19,478 bases of DNA from Alloprevotella sp. Lineage in GTDB: Bacteria; Bacteroidota; Bacteroidia; Bacteroidales; Bacteroidaceae. Numbering within the stretch: position 1 is the stretch's first letter; each line of letters starts with the position of its first letter. The stretch lies in assembly GCA_015259235.1 (NCBI GenBank), contig JABZGM010000017.1, positions 1 to 19,478 of the forward strand, read 5' to 3'. Made by a program: the position numbers and the translations under genes. The notes under the pieces were generated by a model that was not told the DNA's origin, searched no databases, and saw only the letters and a list, made by a program, of their open reading frames with translations. Positions 7,062-15,196 of the stretch are shown piece by piece.

Positions 7062-8054
7062 TTAGAGGTTAGGATTGATTTTGTTCCATTCAGATACGGG
7101 AGGAACAATGTTGAGCGTAACGAGTTCGTCGCGCATCTTGCAGAGGTGTTCGTAGCTAGCATCGAGGGCTGCCACTTCGTCAGCAGTACCCACGGGCATC
7201 TTGTAGCTGCAACCGTTGGCGTCGAGCACAGTGTCCATAGCCATCATGATGTTTTGATACTTTTCGTTCTTCACGTAAGTACCAGCAGGGTAGCGGAAAG
7301 TTTCGCCGCCCATCACGCTGCGAATCATTTCTACAGAGAGGTAAGAAGGGCTTTGGAAAGAAGAGCGACCGCGGAGCTTGATGATAGCAGCACCACCTTG
7401 TGTCACGTCCTTGCGCATTTGAGCCCATTCTTCTTCGGGGAACTCAGCAGTGCCGATGATGTCAGAAAGTTTGCGACCAGCGATTTCAACAGCAGAACCG
7501 AATACAGCCATTTGTTCACCGTGACCACCATAAGTGGCGCAACCCTTCACTTCGTTTTGCATCACGCCGAACTTCTTAGCGAGTGCGCTTTGAAGACGAG
7601 TAGAGTCGAGCGCAGCGAGCGTAGTCACTTGACCAGGCTTGAGGCCAGAGTAGAGGAGAGTAACAAGACCAGTGAGGTCAGCAGGGTTGAAGATGATGAC
7701 CACGTGCTTCACATCGGGGCAGTAAGTCTTGATGTTCTTACCGAGTTCTTCAGCGATTTTGCAGTTACCAGCGAGGAGATCTTCGCGAGTCATACCTTCC
7801 TTACGAGGAGCACCACCAGAAGAGATGATGTATTTGGCATCCTTGAAGGCTTCAGCTACGTCGGTAGTAGCAGTGATGCGAGCATCGTTGAAGCCGCATT
7901 GGCGCATTTCTTCAGCCACACCTTCGGGAGAGAATACGTCGTAGAGGCAGATGTTGGAAGTGAGGCCCATCATGAGCGCACTTTGTACCATGTTGGAGCC
8001 GATCATGCCAGCTGCGCCAACGATTACCAATTTTTCGTCAGTTAAAAATGCCAT
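7062..8054 (-). CDS. mdh: Malate dehydrogenase
   Basis: NAD-dependent oxidoreductase of the LDH/MDH superfamily interconverting malate and oxaloacetate. In Bacteroidales it serves the reductive succinate pathway. The 330 residues include the Rossmann motif G13-AA-G16-MI-G19, acidic D39 at the end of beta 2 (typical of NAD rather than NADP use), mobile-loop arginines R84 and R90 (GGAPRKEGMTRED), N123 in FNPAD, R153 in LDSTRL, and the catalytic histidine H178 in GGHGEQM. All substrate-binding positions expected in the family are present. The ATG at 8054 gives MAFLTDEKLVIVGAAGMIG, a natural start. It is transcribed divergently from gdhA and closed by its own terminator, so it is probably monocistronic. 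Strong codon bias leaves a 299-codon open frame on the opposite strand, which is an artefact. Confidence 0.95.
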   Translation of the reverse strand: MAFLTDEKLVIVGAAGMIGSNMVQSALMMGLTSNICLYDVFSPEGVAEEMRQCGFNDARITATTDVAEAFKDAKYIISSGGAPRKEGMTREDLLAGNCKIAEELGKNIKTYCPDVKHVVIIFNPADLTGLVTLLYSGLKPGQVTTLAALDSTRLQSALAKKFGVMQNEVKGCATYGGHGEQMAVFGSAVEIAGRKLSDIIGTAEFPEEEWAQMRKDVTQGGAAIIKLRGRSSFQSPSYLSVEMIRSVMGGETFRYPAGTYVKNEKYQNIMMAMDTVLDANGCSYKMPVGTADEVAALDASYEHLCKMRDELVTLNIVPPVSEWNKINPNL

Positions 8055-8117
8055 TGTTCTTGGAATTATAATAGATGAATAGATATATTATCAGTTGATG
8101 ATTGATGAACTATACAG

Positions 8118-8125
8118 CAAATTTA
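8118..8125 (-). promoter_or_regulatory. Putative -7 box for mdh
   Basis: The minus strand reads TAAATTTG here, a perfect TAnnTTTG. No TTG lies 19-21 bases upstream. Predicted leader of about 57 bases. Confidence 0.4.
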
Positions 8126-8220
8126 CAGATAACTTTTGGAATCGTGGAGTATTAGTGAAACTTTTTTCGGAGGATTGCTGAAAAAAATGAAGTCTGGATT
8201 TGAGAAAAATGGAGTTCTTC

Positions 8221-8251
8221 TTGCTTGTGTTTATATTTATCGGTACTTTTG
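8221..8251 (+). promoter_or_regulatory. Promoter of gdhA
   Basis: TTG (8221-8223), a 20-nt spacer and TACTTTTG (8244-8251) match the Bacteroidetes vegetative promoter. Transcription would start near 8258 with a leader of about 50 bases. Confidence 0.55.
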
Positions 8252-8307
8252 CGGCGAAAAGTAAGCAATTTACTTGATTTTTCTCCTTCCTTTCAAAAAT
8301 ATCTCTT

Positions 8308-9645
8308 ATGAACGCTTCAAAAGTTCTCGAAGACCTCAAACATCGTTTCCCCAATGAACCTGAGTATCATCAGGCGGTGGAAGAAGTACTCTCCACTATC
8401 GAAGAGGAGTACAATAAGCATCCTGAGTTTGACAAGGTGAATCTCATCGAACGTCTCTGCATCCCAGAGCGTGTCTATACTTTCCGTGTCACTTGGATGG
8501 ATGACCAAGGCAACATCCGCACCAACATGGGCTATCGTGTGCAGCACAACAATGCTATCGGTCCTTATAAAGGCGGGCTGCGTTTCCACTCTTCGGTCAA
8601 TCTTGGTATCCTCAAGTTTTTGGCTTTTGAGCAAGTGTTCAAAAATGCGCTCACCACGCTCCCTATGGGTGGAGCAAAAGGAGGTTCAGACTTCTCGCCA
8701 CGTGGTAAGAGTGCTGCCGAGGTGATGCGTTTCTGTCAAGCCTTCATGCTGGAATTGCACCGCAACATTGGCGCAGACTGCGACGTGCCTGCCGGTGACA
8801 TCGGTGTGGGTGGTCGTGAAGTGGGCTATATGTTTGGTGCTTACAAAAAATATACGCGCCAATTTGAAGGCGTGCTCACGGGCAAGGGACAGGAATTTGG
8901 CGGTAGCCTCATTCGTCCAGAAGCTACGGGCTATGGTAATGTCTACTTCCTCCAACAGATGTTAGCTACTCGTGGAGAGTCTATTGAAGGCAAGACGGTA
9001 CTGATTTCGGGTTCGGGCAATGTGGCACAATACACCGCCGAAAAGGTGTTGCAACTTGGGGGAAAGGTGCTCACACTCTCCGACAGTGATGGTTTTATCT
9101 ATGACCCCGACGGCATAGACCGCGAAAAACTGGACTATGTGATGGAGTTGAAAAACCTCTATCGTGGTCGCATTCGCGAATATGCAGAGGAGTATCCCAC
9201 GGCGCAATACTTTGAAGGTCAGAAACCTTGGGGCATCAAGGCAGATATTGCGCTTCCTTCAGCCACACAAAACGAACTTGATGGCGAGCACGCGAAGACA
9301 CTGGTGGCAAATGGTTGCATTGCAGTGAGTGAGGGGGCAAATATGCCTTCTACTCCCGAGGCTATCCAGGTGTTCCAGGACACTAAAATCCTCTATGCAC
9401 CGGGCAAGGCTGCCAACGCAGGCGGTGTTTCGGTGTCTGGTTTGGAGATGAGTCAAAACTCTGCGCGTCTGTCATGGACGGCAGAAGAAGTGGACGCGCG
9501 TTTGCACCAAATCATGGAGAGTATCCATGAGGCTTGTGTGAAATATGGCACAGAAGCCGATGGCTATGTGAACTATGTGAAAGGAGCGAACATTGCTGGT
9601 TTCATGAAGGTGGCAAAAGCCATGATGGCACAAGGCGTGATTTAA
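8308..9645 (+). CDS. gdhA: Glutamate dehydrogenase, NADP-type (hexameric)
   Basis: Reductive amination of 2-oxoglutarate to glutamate, the main ammonium entry in many Bacteroidales. The 445-residue length is typical of the hexameric class I enzyme. Substrate and catalytic residues are visible: K88 (GPYKGGLRFH), K112, catalytic K124 in PMGGAKGG, and D164 in PAGDIGVGGRE. They match the clostridial enzyme numbering shifted by one. The dinucleotide-binding domain begins near residue 235 with GKTVLISGSGNVAQY. The C-terminus (SGLEMSQNSARLSWT, then GANIAGFMKVAKAMM) is complete. Cofactor preference for NADP is inferred from overall similarity rather than a single residue. The ATG at 8308 follows a good promoter. 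No terminator lies directly after it: the GIY-YIG gene begins 8 bases past the stop, so readthrough into that gene is likely. Confidence 0.95.
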   Translation: MNASKVLEDLKHRFPNEPEYHQAVEEVLSTIEEEYNKHPEFDKVNLIERLCIPERVYTFRVTWMDDQGNIRTNMGYRVQHNNAIGPYKGGLRFHSSVNLGILKFLAFEQVFKNALTTLPMGGAKGGSDFSPRGKSAAEVMRFCQAFMLELHRNIGADCDVPAGDIGVGGREVGYMFGAYKKYTRQFEGVLTGKGQEFGGSLIRPEATGYGNVYFLQQMLATRGESIEGKTVLISGSGNVAQYTAEKVLQLGGKVLTLSDSDGFIYDPDGIDREKLDYVMELKNLYRGRIREYAEEYPTAQYFEGQKPWGIKADIALPSATQNELDGEHAKTLVANGCIAVSEGANMPSTPEAIQVFQDTKILYAPGKAANAGGVSVSGLEMSQNSARLSWTAEEVDARLHQIMESIHEACVKYGTEADGYVNYVKGANIAGFMKVAKAMMAQGVI

Positions 9646-9653
9646 TCCGAAAT

Positions 9654-10457
9654 ATGGGCAACAAACAACGAATAATTGTAGATGTGGAATTCAGACAGAA
9701 AGTCAAAGAGGCTTTAAGGTATTATGTGTATGCCTTGGTTGATCCAAGAAATAATAAGATATTCTATATAGGTAAAGGTAAGGAAAACAGGGTTTTCCAA
9801 CATGCAAAGGGTGCTCTAGATGATATTCTAGAGGATGCTCTTTCTGAGAATGCTCCTAATTTGAAGCTTGACACCATTCGAAGCATCATATCAGAAGGGA
9901 AAAAGGTTGCCTATTACATTATTCGTCACAATCTAGAGGAAAAAGAAGCATATCTAGTAGAATCTACCTTGATAGATATGCTGACATATTCGTCATTCAA
10001 TCATGATAACCAGTTAACAAATCTCGTAGCCGGTCACCATCAATGGGATGAAGGTATTAAGACAATAGAAGAAATCAACGTCTTATATGATTGCGCAAAG
10101 ATTGAAGTAAAGGATGGAGATTATATACTTTTGGTAAATCTCAATCAAAGTTACAATCAGACCAAAGCAAAAGGAGTGTATAAGAGAAACGATATCTACG
10201 AGTCAACGCGAAAGTATTGGAAAATATGCCGTGAAAAGGCTAAACAAATAGACTATGTACTTGGCGTGTATAAAGGTGTTGTGAGATGTGTCATTAAGGT
10301 CGAAAAGTATTCATTTGTTGAGCAAGCTGAGGATGGAACCCTCTTTTCAAAACCTCGTTGCTGCTTTGAAGGGGAAAACTGTCTGGACTCTCCATATATG
10401 AATAAAGATGTCAGTGATTACCCTTTCGGTAGTGGTGGAGCTATTAGATATATTTAG
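9654..10457 (+). CDS. GIY-YIG nuclease-domain protein (COG3680/LEM-3-like)
   Basis: A 267-residue protein with an N-terminal GIY-YIG domain of the LEM-3-like type: YVYALVDPRNNKIFYIGKGK (24-43), R46, and the metal-binding glutamate E103 in AYLVESTLIDML. All the usual catalytic positions (two Tyr, Arg, Glu) are present, so DNA cleavage is plausible. The C-terminal part (about 150-267), including YESTRKYWKI and DYVLGVYKGVV, resembles the second domain often found with this nuclease type and may be a PUA/EVE-like fold; this is inference. The frame runs back to 9534 inside gdhA, but the ATG at 9654 is preferred. Codon use (many ATA, AGA, AAT) and AT content differ from gdhA, suggesting acquisition. 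A role in defence or DNA repair cannot be decided. Confidence 0.85.
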   Translation: MGNKQRIIVDVEFRQKVKEALRYYVYALVDPRNNKIFYIGKGKENRVFQHAKGALDDILEDALSENAPNLKLDTIRSIISEGKKVAYYIIRHNLEEKEAYLVESTLIDMLTYSSFNHDNQLTNLVAGHHQWDEGIKTIEEINVLYDCAKIEVKDGDYILLVNLNQSYNQTKAKGVYKRNDIYESTRKYWKICREKAKQIDYVLGVYKGVVRCVIKVEKYSFVEQAEDGTLFSKPRCCFEGENCLDSPYMNKDVSDYPFGSGGAIRYI

Positions 10458-10617
10458 CCTGACAAAAGGGTGATGTAACAGAGGAACTTAGGAGTGTTTT
10501 TGGGATAATACCGTTTGTTTTTTCACCACAATAATAAGAATTTTGGTGCTTACACACAACTTTAGGATACCATCGGAATCCTGCTATAGTAGACTCCGTA
10601 TCACTCTTTGATAAAAC

Positions 10618-10659
10618 AAAAAATCCGTGGACGATGTGATATTCGTCCACGGATTTTTT
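10618..10659. terminator. Bidirectional intrinsic terminator between convergent units
   Basis: A perfect 17-bp stem (10618-10634 with 10643-10659, 8-nt loop; arms CCGTGGACGA/TCGTCCACGG plus A/T ends). T-rich tails follow on both strands, so it can end the gdhA/GIY-YIG transcript and the converging lipoprotein operon. Confidence 0.85.
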
Positions 10660-10696
10660 CATGTTGTAAGGAGTTTGTATTTAGAGTGAGCGGAGA

Positions 10697-11167
10697 TTAG
10701 AACCAAAGACTACCACTCTCTTTGTCTACCTCACCCAAGATTTGTTCGAGCCATTCGTTGACGGCTTGTGGAATGGTGATGTTGTAGGCGCGAGCCGTAG
10801 AAGTGACTAAGCGTTGTTCGTCGGTGTTGAGGTCGGCAAAGGTCACGCGTTCGAGTTTTTCCCACAAACCAGTCTCTTCGCGCGATGCGTAAACGATGAA
10901 AGGCACGGTGAATTGTGCTTCGAGATGTGCCAAATTGCGCTGACCAGCGCGAGGAGCGACAAAACCCGTGGGAGTGCCGCCGAGGAATTTGGCGTTGTTT
11001 TCAAAATGATATAAACTGATGCTCATGTTGAAACGCTTGCGCTCACGTTTGAAGAGGAAGAAACCCTTCGTTCCTATGGGATTTTCAGGGGTGAAAATCA
11101 ATCCCAATTTGTTATCACCTATGACGCGAGAACCGCGGAGTTCAGCTTTAGGCACGACTTTTTCCAT
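10697..11167 (-). CDS. C-terminal fragment of a frameshifted lipoprotein
   Basis: This 156-codon frame is the continuation of the lipoprotein frame at 11148-11750, shifted by one base. Its segment NPIGTKGFFLFKRERKRFNM aligns with NPIGFKGYFRFHKAQKFDLN of the intact paralogue encoded just upstream, at the position expected after that protein's SYTYGDTDP motif. On its own it would begin at an ATG (11167) overlapping the upstream frame by 20 bases and would lack any signal peptide, so an independent function is unlikely. The A5 run at 11159-11163 is the probable site: with four A the frames join as VNGKVVPKAEL and give a 350-residue lipoprotein. The last 60 or so residues (LWEKLERVTF to the C-terminus) have no counterpart in the paralogue and look helical. 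The strong terminator at 10618-10659 follows. Confidence 0.6.
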   Translation of the reverse strand: MEKVVPKAELRGSRVIGDNKLGLIFTPENPIGTKGFFLFKRERKRFNMSISLYHFENNAKFLGGTPTGFVAPRAGQRNLAHLEAQFTVPFIVYASREETGLWEKLERVTFADLNTDEQRLVTSTARAYNITIPQAVNEWLEQILGEVDKESGSLWF

Positions 11168-11750
11168 TAACGGTGGTTTCCTTCAAGATGCCGTTGGTGG
11201 GATTTGTGTCCATGTAGGTGTAGCTGAACAAAGAGTCGGTGACATTGTCGTCTTGCTGTTGTTTACCATCGAAAGTGGGCACCACATCTTTGGCTTGGAA
11301 GAAGTGCTGGTGCGACTTGCTCTCACCATTTTCCGCAATTTCAGTGGTGATGTCTTTACCATTTTTGTCGAAATACTTGATCCACAAGCCATAGGGATAT
11401 TGGTATTCGTTGGCACTCATCACGCGAAATACAGAGTCGCTGCCTTCTGCGAGTTTCCATTTATTGCCTTCGCGCACGAGTGTGATGTGCTGCACAGCTT
11501 TTTTGTAGAGAATGCCTTTAGCGTCAGCGTCTTGGTGAAAAGCCACTCCGTGGAAGTGTCCTCCGGCGAGAGTGAGTTGCACCTTGGCAGGTGCATCATC
11601 GGTTGCCACTTCTTTGTCGTGGTGAGCAGCAACGGTGTCGGTTTTGACGATTTTAGATTCGGGGGTAATCCAGGCTTCGTCAATGCCACAAGCTGCAAAA
11701 GCAAATCCGCTGAGCAGCACAACGAGGAGGGAGAGAATCTTTTTGTTCAT
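11148..11750 (-). CDS. Histidine-containing lipoprotein, N-terminal part (frameshifted)
   Basis: Predicted lipoprotein: signal peptide with lipobox FAFAAC, acylated C21. The mature part has GHFHG (64-68), H72, and HQHFF (147-151), a histidine content suggestive of metal binding. It is paralogous to the preceding gene's product: KVQLTL/SVRLTL, IKYFDKNGKDIT/IKYFDLLYKDIT, ENG....HQHFF and SYTY.DT.P align in order. Translation stops after 200 residues with the out-of-family tail SRA, because an A5 tract (11159-11163) puts the rest in another frame (10697-11167). It starts 66 bases after the previous lipoprotein gene and belongs to the TonB-receptor operon. The break could be a sequencing error, a pseudogene, or a reversible slipped-strand switch. 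As read, the product lacks the conserved C-terminal third. Confidence 0.75.
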   Translation of the reverse strand: MNKKILSLLVVLLSGFAFAACGIDEAWITPESKIVKTDTVAAHHDKEVATDDAPAKVQLTLAGGHFHGVAFHQDADAKGILYKKAVQHITLVREGNKWKLAEGSDSVFRVMSANEYQYPYGLWIKYFDKNGKDITTEIAENGESKSHQHFFQAKDVVPTFDGKQQQDDNVTDSLFSYTYMDTNPTNGILKETTVNGKSRA

Positions 11751-11816
11751 AGTGAAATGTGTGAATGAAGTGAGAAAAAAGAGGAATTGTTGAAGTCGGA
11801 GTTATAGATGAGAAAT

Positions 11817-12572
11817 CTATTGACGACTGACGGTGATGGGGAAGCGCATGCTCAAGTCCCAAGCGTCTTCGCTGAGTTGTCCAGGGGAGGGCGCATAGAA
11901 GGGAGAAAGAGCGTGATTGCGACGGCTATATTTGGACACACGCGCATGCATGAGGCGGATGTTGAGGTCAAACTTTTGAGCTTTGTGGAAACGGAAGTAG
12001 CCTTTGAATCCGATGGGATTGTCTTTCCCAATCCAGCGCACACCGCTAGTTCCCATTTCTTGCGACCAAGGGTCGGTGTCGCCGTAGGTGTAAGACAATA
12101 TGAGGTTTGTTTTTTCGTTGTTGCGCACCTTTCCTTGTAGCGTGTAAAGACTGTCGGCAGTGAAAAAGTGCTGGTGAATCTTGTCTTGACCGTTTTCTAC
12201 AAATTGATAAGTGATGTCTTTGTACAGGAGGTCGAAGTATTTGATGTCGAGACGATAAACGAGGGTTGTGTCTTCTGAATTTTGGAAAACGTCGAAGCCT
12301 GATTTGCTGCTCGAAATTGGCGCCCATCCGATGTGCTTTTGCAACATATATTCGATGGTTTGCGTGTTCATCTGTTCCACTTTGGGGTCAATGAGCGGAG
12401 TAAAGACTTGGTTCACGAGACGTCCAGGAGTCAAGGTCAAACGTACACTGATGGGGTCGCCGTGGTCTTTGCTTTTACGTTCGTCGACGGCTTCGTGTAC
12501 GGTGGTGTCGCAACTTGCCATACCCAGAAGCAGCGCAAGCATGAGCGAGAGGAGGGAGAGAATTTTGTTCAT
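11817..12572 (-). CDS. Lipoprotein with HQHFF motif, partner of the TonB receptor
   Basis: An intact 251-residue lipoprotein: hydrophobic signal peptide ending LLGMASC, acylated C21, then an acidic/hydrophilic stretch. The body is predicted beta-rich. HQHFF lies at 133-137, preceded by KYFDLLYKDITYQFVENG and followed by SYTYGDTDP (160-168) and NPIGFKGYFRF (185-195). Its relative downstream shares this motif order, so the two are tandem duplicates. The gene starts 45 bases after the TonB-receptor stop on the same strand. By analogy with other Bacteroidetes receptor/lipoprotein pairs it may be a surface or periplasmic substrate-binding partner. I do not recognise a named family, and metal binding is inferred from the histidines and the genomic context. 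Confidence 0.8.
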   Translation of the reverse strand: MNKILSLLSLMLALLLGMASCDTTVHEAVDERKSKDHGDPISVRLTLTPGRLVNQVFTPLIDPKVEQMNTQTIEYMLQKHIGWAPISSSKSGFDVFQNSEDTTLVYRLDIKYFDLLYKDITYQFVENGQDKIHQHFFTADSLYTLQGKVRNNEKTNLILSYTYGDTDPWSQEMGTSGVRWIGKDNPIGFKGYFRFHKAQKFDLNIRLMHARVSKYSRRNHALSPFYAPSPGQLSEDAWDLSMRFPITVSRQ

Positions 12573-12617
12573 ATCGAAGGGTTGTGTTAGAAAGATTTTT
12601 GTGATAACGATTTTACT

Positions 12618-14954
12618 TTAGAAATCCCAAGTGAGCATGAGACGCACATCGCGTCCGAGATCGTGTGCGTAGTAGCGGAAACGATTGGTGTATTCGCGAT
12701 AAGTGAGGTTGAAGATGTTGTCTGCTGTGAGAAGGAGGTGGAGGTGATGACCATTGCGCAGCACAAAATTGGCACTTACCTCTGCACCCCATAGTTGATA
12801 AGCAGGCGGAGTGTGGTCGATTAAGTCGGCTTTTGCATCAAAGCGGTGCTGTTTTGCCACAAAACGATGGATTACTTTAGCGTGAATGTCGTGCAGATGT
12901 CCCCAATCTCCGATTTCCCAACTCAAACTCTGCGTGGAGCGGAAAGAAGGGATGTATGGCAGCATCCGGTTGGTCTTTGTTTCGTTAGCCCACACCATAC
13001 TTCCACTCAGTGCATAGCGCAATTTGGGAAGCAGCGTTGCAGAAAGATCTGCATCAAACCCTCGGAAGAAGGCATTTGCACTGCGATATTGAAACACGGG
13101 ATAAGCTCCTGCCACCATGGTGATTACCTCCTTTGTAGGTTCGTCATAGATATAATTGTCTATCCATTGGAGATAAGCATCTACCGAAGCGGAGAAGCGC
13201 GGAGTGGTGAAACGCAAAGAGGTCACCCATTTCGCACTCACTTCTGGACGCAGCGTAGAGTCACCACGTGCAAAGAGTCCGCTCGATTGTTCCACACCAT
13301 AACTGTAGAGTTCGTGAACGTGCGGAGCGCGCCATGCTGTGCCGAAGTTGGAGAGGACATCGAGTTGCGGCAACAAATGATAGTGTGCACCAGCAGAGTA
13401 GGTGAAGTTGGTGTAGTGCGACAAACCGCCGTAATCTTCTCCAAAAATGTCTTTTCCGCGTGCATCAAGCGTTTGTCGGTCTGCGCGAGCACCGAGTTCT
13501 GCACCCCAATCGCGTCCGGTGTATTTTTGAATACCAAAAACTCCCAGGTTTTGCTGACTATAATTGGGGATAATCGGCACAACTCCCGTGCCAGGTTCGT
13601 TGTAGTTGTTGATCGTTCCGTAGAAAGCTCCCACTTCGCTCGACCAATGTTCAGCATAAGTGTGTTTCCATTGCACATCGGTTTGAGCATTATTGAGACG
13701 CAAATCCAAAGTAGGCACCATCGAGCGATAATTTCTGCGTTGGTTGTATTCGCGGCGATCATCGTGCTGAAAAGCCGACTGCAGCGATAAGCGACTTCCG
13801 TTGGAAAAAGTGTATTTTGCTTCCACTTTCGCCACGTGATGTTGCACCTTTTGGTGAGGATAGTCGATTTGTCGCGTCCAAGGATAGAAATTCACCGGCT
13901 GACCTATCTTGATGCGCTCGCGAAGCAAGCTTTCGTCTCCCATTTGTGCGCTATAAAGAACTCCAATTTCTGTGGAGAACAGACTGTAATATCCTTGTAG
14001 TTTCCATTGAGGATTGCGCCAACCGAAGGTCACCGAACCATTCATTTCGCGCACGCCAGTGTTGTTGAGCAAATAACTTCCAGTGCTGCGGTCGCCACCA
14101 TTTACATAAGTTCCTTGCACGCGCCAAGCCGCATTTCCTCCCAAGAGAGGAAAACCTTGACTCAACTGCTGCGTGAAGGCGAATTTTCGTCCGTTTGTGC
14201 CGTAAAGTCCGCTCAATTTTCCCATCAACTTCCGCTGACCATAAGGCAACAACTGTCCTTCCATCAGCACGACCCCACCGAGTGCTTCCGAACCATAGCG
14301 CACACCTTCTGCACCTTTCACCACGGTGATGCGTCCCGCTGTGTTAGCATCCAATTCGGGCGCATGATCCACACCCCATTGTTGTCCTTGTTGTCGCACC
14401 CCATTGTTGATAATCAGCAGACGATTGCCGTACATGCCGTTCACCACGGGTTTCGCTATCGTAGCTCCCGTCTGAATCATACTTACTCCCGACACTTGCG
14501 AGAGCATTTCTGCGAAAGTTCCTCCCAGATTTTTGGAAATCTCTGCTGCACCAAGGGTGCGAAACACTGCATTCTGCGTGTGCATCACCCGTTGTCCATT
14601 CACCACAGCCTCATTGAGTTGATTGCTCATCAATCTCATTTGCACGCGCAACGGCTGGTGGTGGCGCACTTCGTCCACAGCTACTGCCAAAGGTGAATAT
14701 CCCACTGCGCGAAGCAGCAAACTGTCGCCTTTGAGTTGAGAAGACGCTATGTGCAATGTGCCGTCGCTAGCAGAGGGAGCGATGTCTTTGTGTCGCGCCA
14801 CGCTAACTCCCATCACGGGGACACCATTTTCTGCATCAAAAACAATGATGCGGAAGAAATTAGAATTTTGAGCAAATGTAGGCAATGCGGCAGATAGTAG
14901 GCACAGCACAACCATCGACCACAAGGCGAAATTCGTTGAGAAAAATCGCTTCAT
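12618..14954 (-). CDS. TonB-dependent outer-membrane receptor, probably for a metal or metal complex
   Basis: A complete 778-residue outer-membrane receptor. The signal peptide ends near A28 (LPTFAQ). A carboxypeptidase-regulatory-like beta domain follows (about 35-108), then the plug (about 125-233; FAEMLSQVSGV, VVKGAEGVRYGSEALGG), then a beta-barrel ending in an aromatic residue (LMLTWDF), the usual outer-membrane insertion signal. The plug contains WGVDHAPELDAN, with D196-H197. An Asp-His pair at this place is known in the zinc receptor ZnuD, so zinc or another divalent metal is a plausible substrate. There is no SusD-like partner, which argues against glycans. Two lipoproteins follow and a small His/Cys-rich exported protein precedes it. 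No -7 box was found in the 242 bases upstream of its ATG, so transcription from the promoter at 15658-15688 is likely. Substrate not proven. Confidence 0.9.
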   Translation of the reverse strand: MKRFFSTNFALWSMVVLCLLSAALPTFAQNSNFFRIIVFDAENGVPVMGVSVARHKDIAPSASDGTLHIASSQLKGDSLLLRAVGYSPLAVAVDEVRHHQPLRVQMRLMSNQLNEAVVNGQRVMHTQNAVFRTLGAAEISKNLGGTFAEMLSQVSGVSMIQTGATIAKPVVNGMYGNRLLIINNGVRQQGQQWGVDHAPELDANTAGRITVVKGAEGVRYGSEALGGVVLMEGQLLPYGQRKLMGKLSGLYGTNGRKFAFTQQLSQGFPLLGGNAAWRVQGTYVNGGDRSTGSYLLNNTGVREMNGSVTFGWRNPQWKLQGYYSLFSTEIGVLYSAQMGDESLLRERIKIGQPVNFYPWTRQIDYPHQKVQHHVAKVEAKYTFSNGSRLSLQSAFQHDDRREYNQRRNYRSMVPTLDLRLNNAQTDVQWKHTYAEHWSSEVGAFYGTINNYNEPGTGVVPIIPNYSQQNLGVFGIQKYTGRDWGAELGARADRQTLDARGKDIFGEDYGGLSHYTNFTYSAGAHYHLLPQLDVLSNFGTAWRAPHVHELYSYGVEQSSGLFARGDSTLRPEVSAKWVTSLRFTTPRFSASVDAYLQWIDNYIYDEPTKEVITMVAGAYPVFQYRSANAFFRGFDADLSATLLPKLRYALSGSMVWANETKTNRMLPYIPSFRSTQSLSWEIGDWGHLHDIHAKVIHRFVAKQHRFDAKADLIDHTPPAYQLWGAEVSANFVLRNGHHLHLLLTADNIFNLTYREYTNRFRYYAHDLGRDVRLMLTWDF

Positions 14955-15100
14955 AGAGAAATACTAGTCATCGTCTTACACTCCGGATAGCAATAGTGAG
15001 AGTTATCCCAGATGCAAATGCCGAAGCTGCAGAAACACCTCGTAAGCAAAAGGGATGTTTCCGTAATGAGAATACAAAAAAGAAAAAATAAGGGAAGAAG

Positions 15101-15120
15101 ATTTGCCTTTTGGGGCAAAT
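15101..15120 (-). terminator. Hairpin between the His-rich gene and the TonB receptor gene
   Basis: ATTTGCC and GGCAAAT form a 7-8 bp stem with a 4-6 nt loop. On the minus strand it is followed by a pyrimidine-rich tract with runs of T (about 15071-15090). It may be a partial terminator or attenuator inside the operon. Confidence 0.3.
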
Positions 15121-15196
15121 AAAGGCTTAGACGAATGGATATAGCGGCTCTTCAAAGGAAGGTCTACACCACGTGAAAGGAATCTACGCCAATGTG

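Noticed and set aside
7146..8045. 299-codon open frame antisense to mdh
   Set aside because: Same artefact of strong codon bias; mdh on the minus strand has every catalytic residue.
10444..10662. Minus-strand frame of 72 codons between the GIY-YIG gene and the lipoprotein operon
   Set aside because: It overlaps both the end of the GIY-YIG gene and the perfect terminator stem.
13238..13790. Long overlapping frames opposite or inside the TonB receptor gene
   Set aside because: The receptor frame is continuous with signal peptide, plug and terminal aromatic residue; the others have no domain features.
14955..15196. Possible cobalamin or other riboswitch ahead of the TonB receptor
   Set aside because: I looked for the B12-box and similar conserved sequence and did not find it; only a small hairpin at 15101-15120 is visible.
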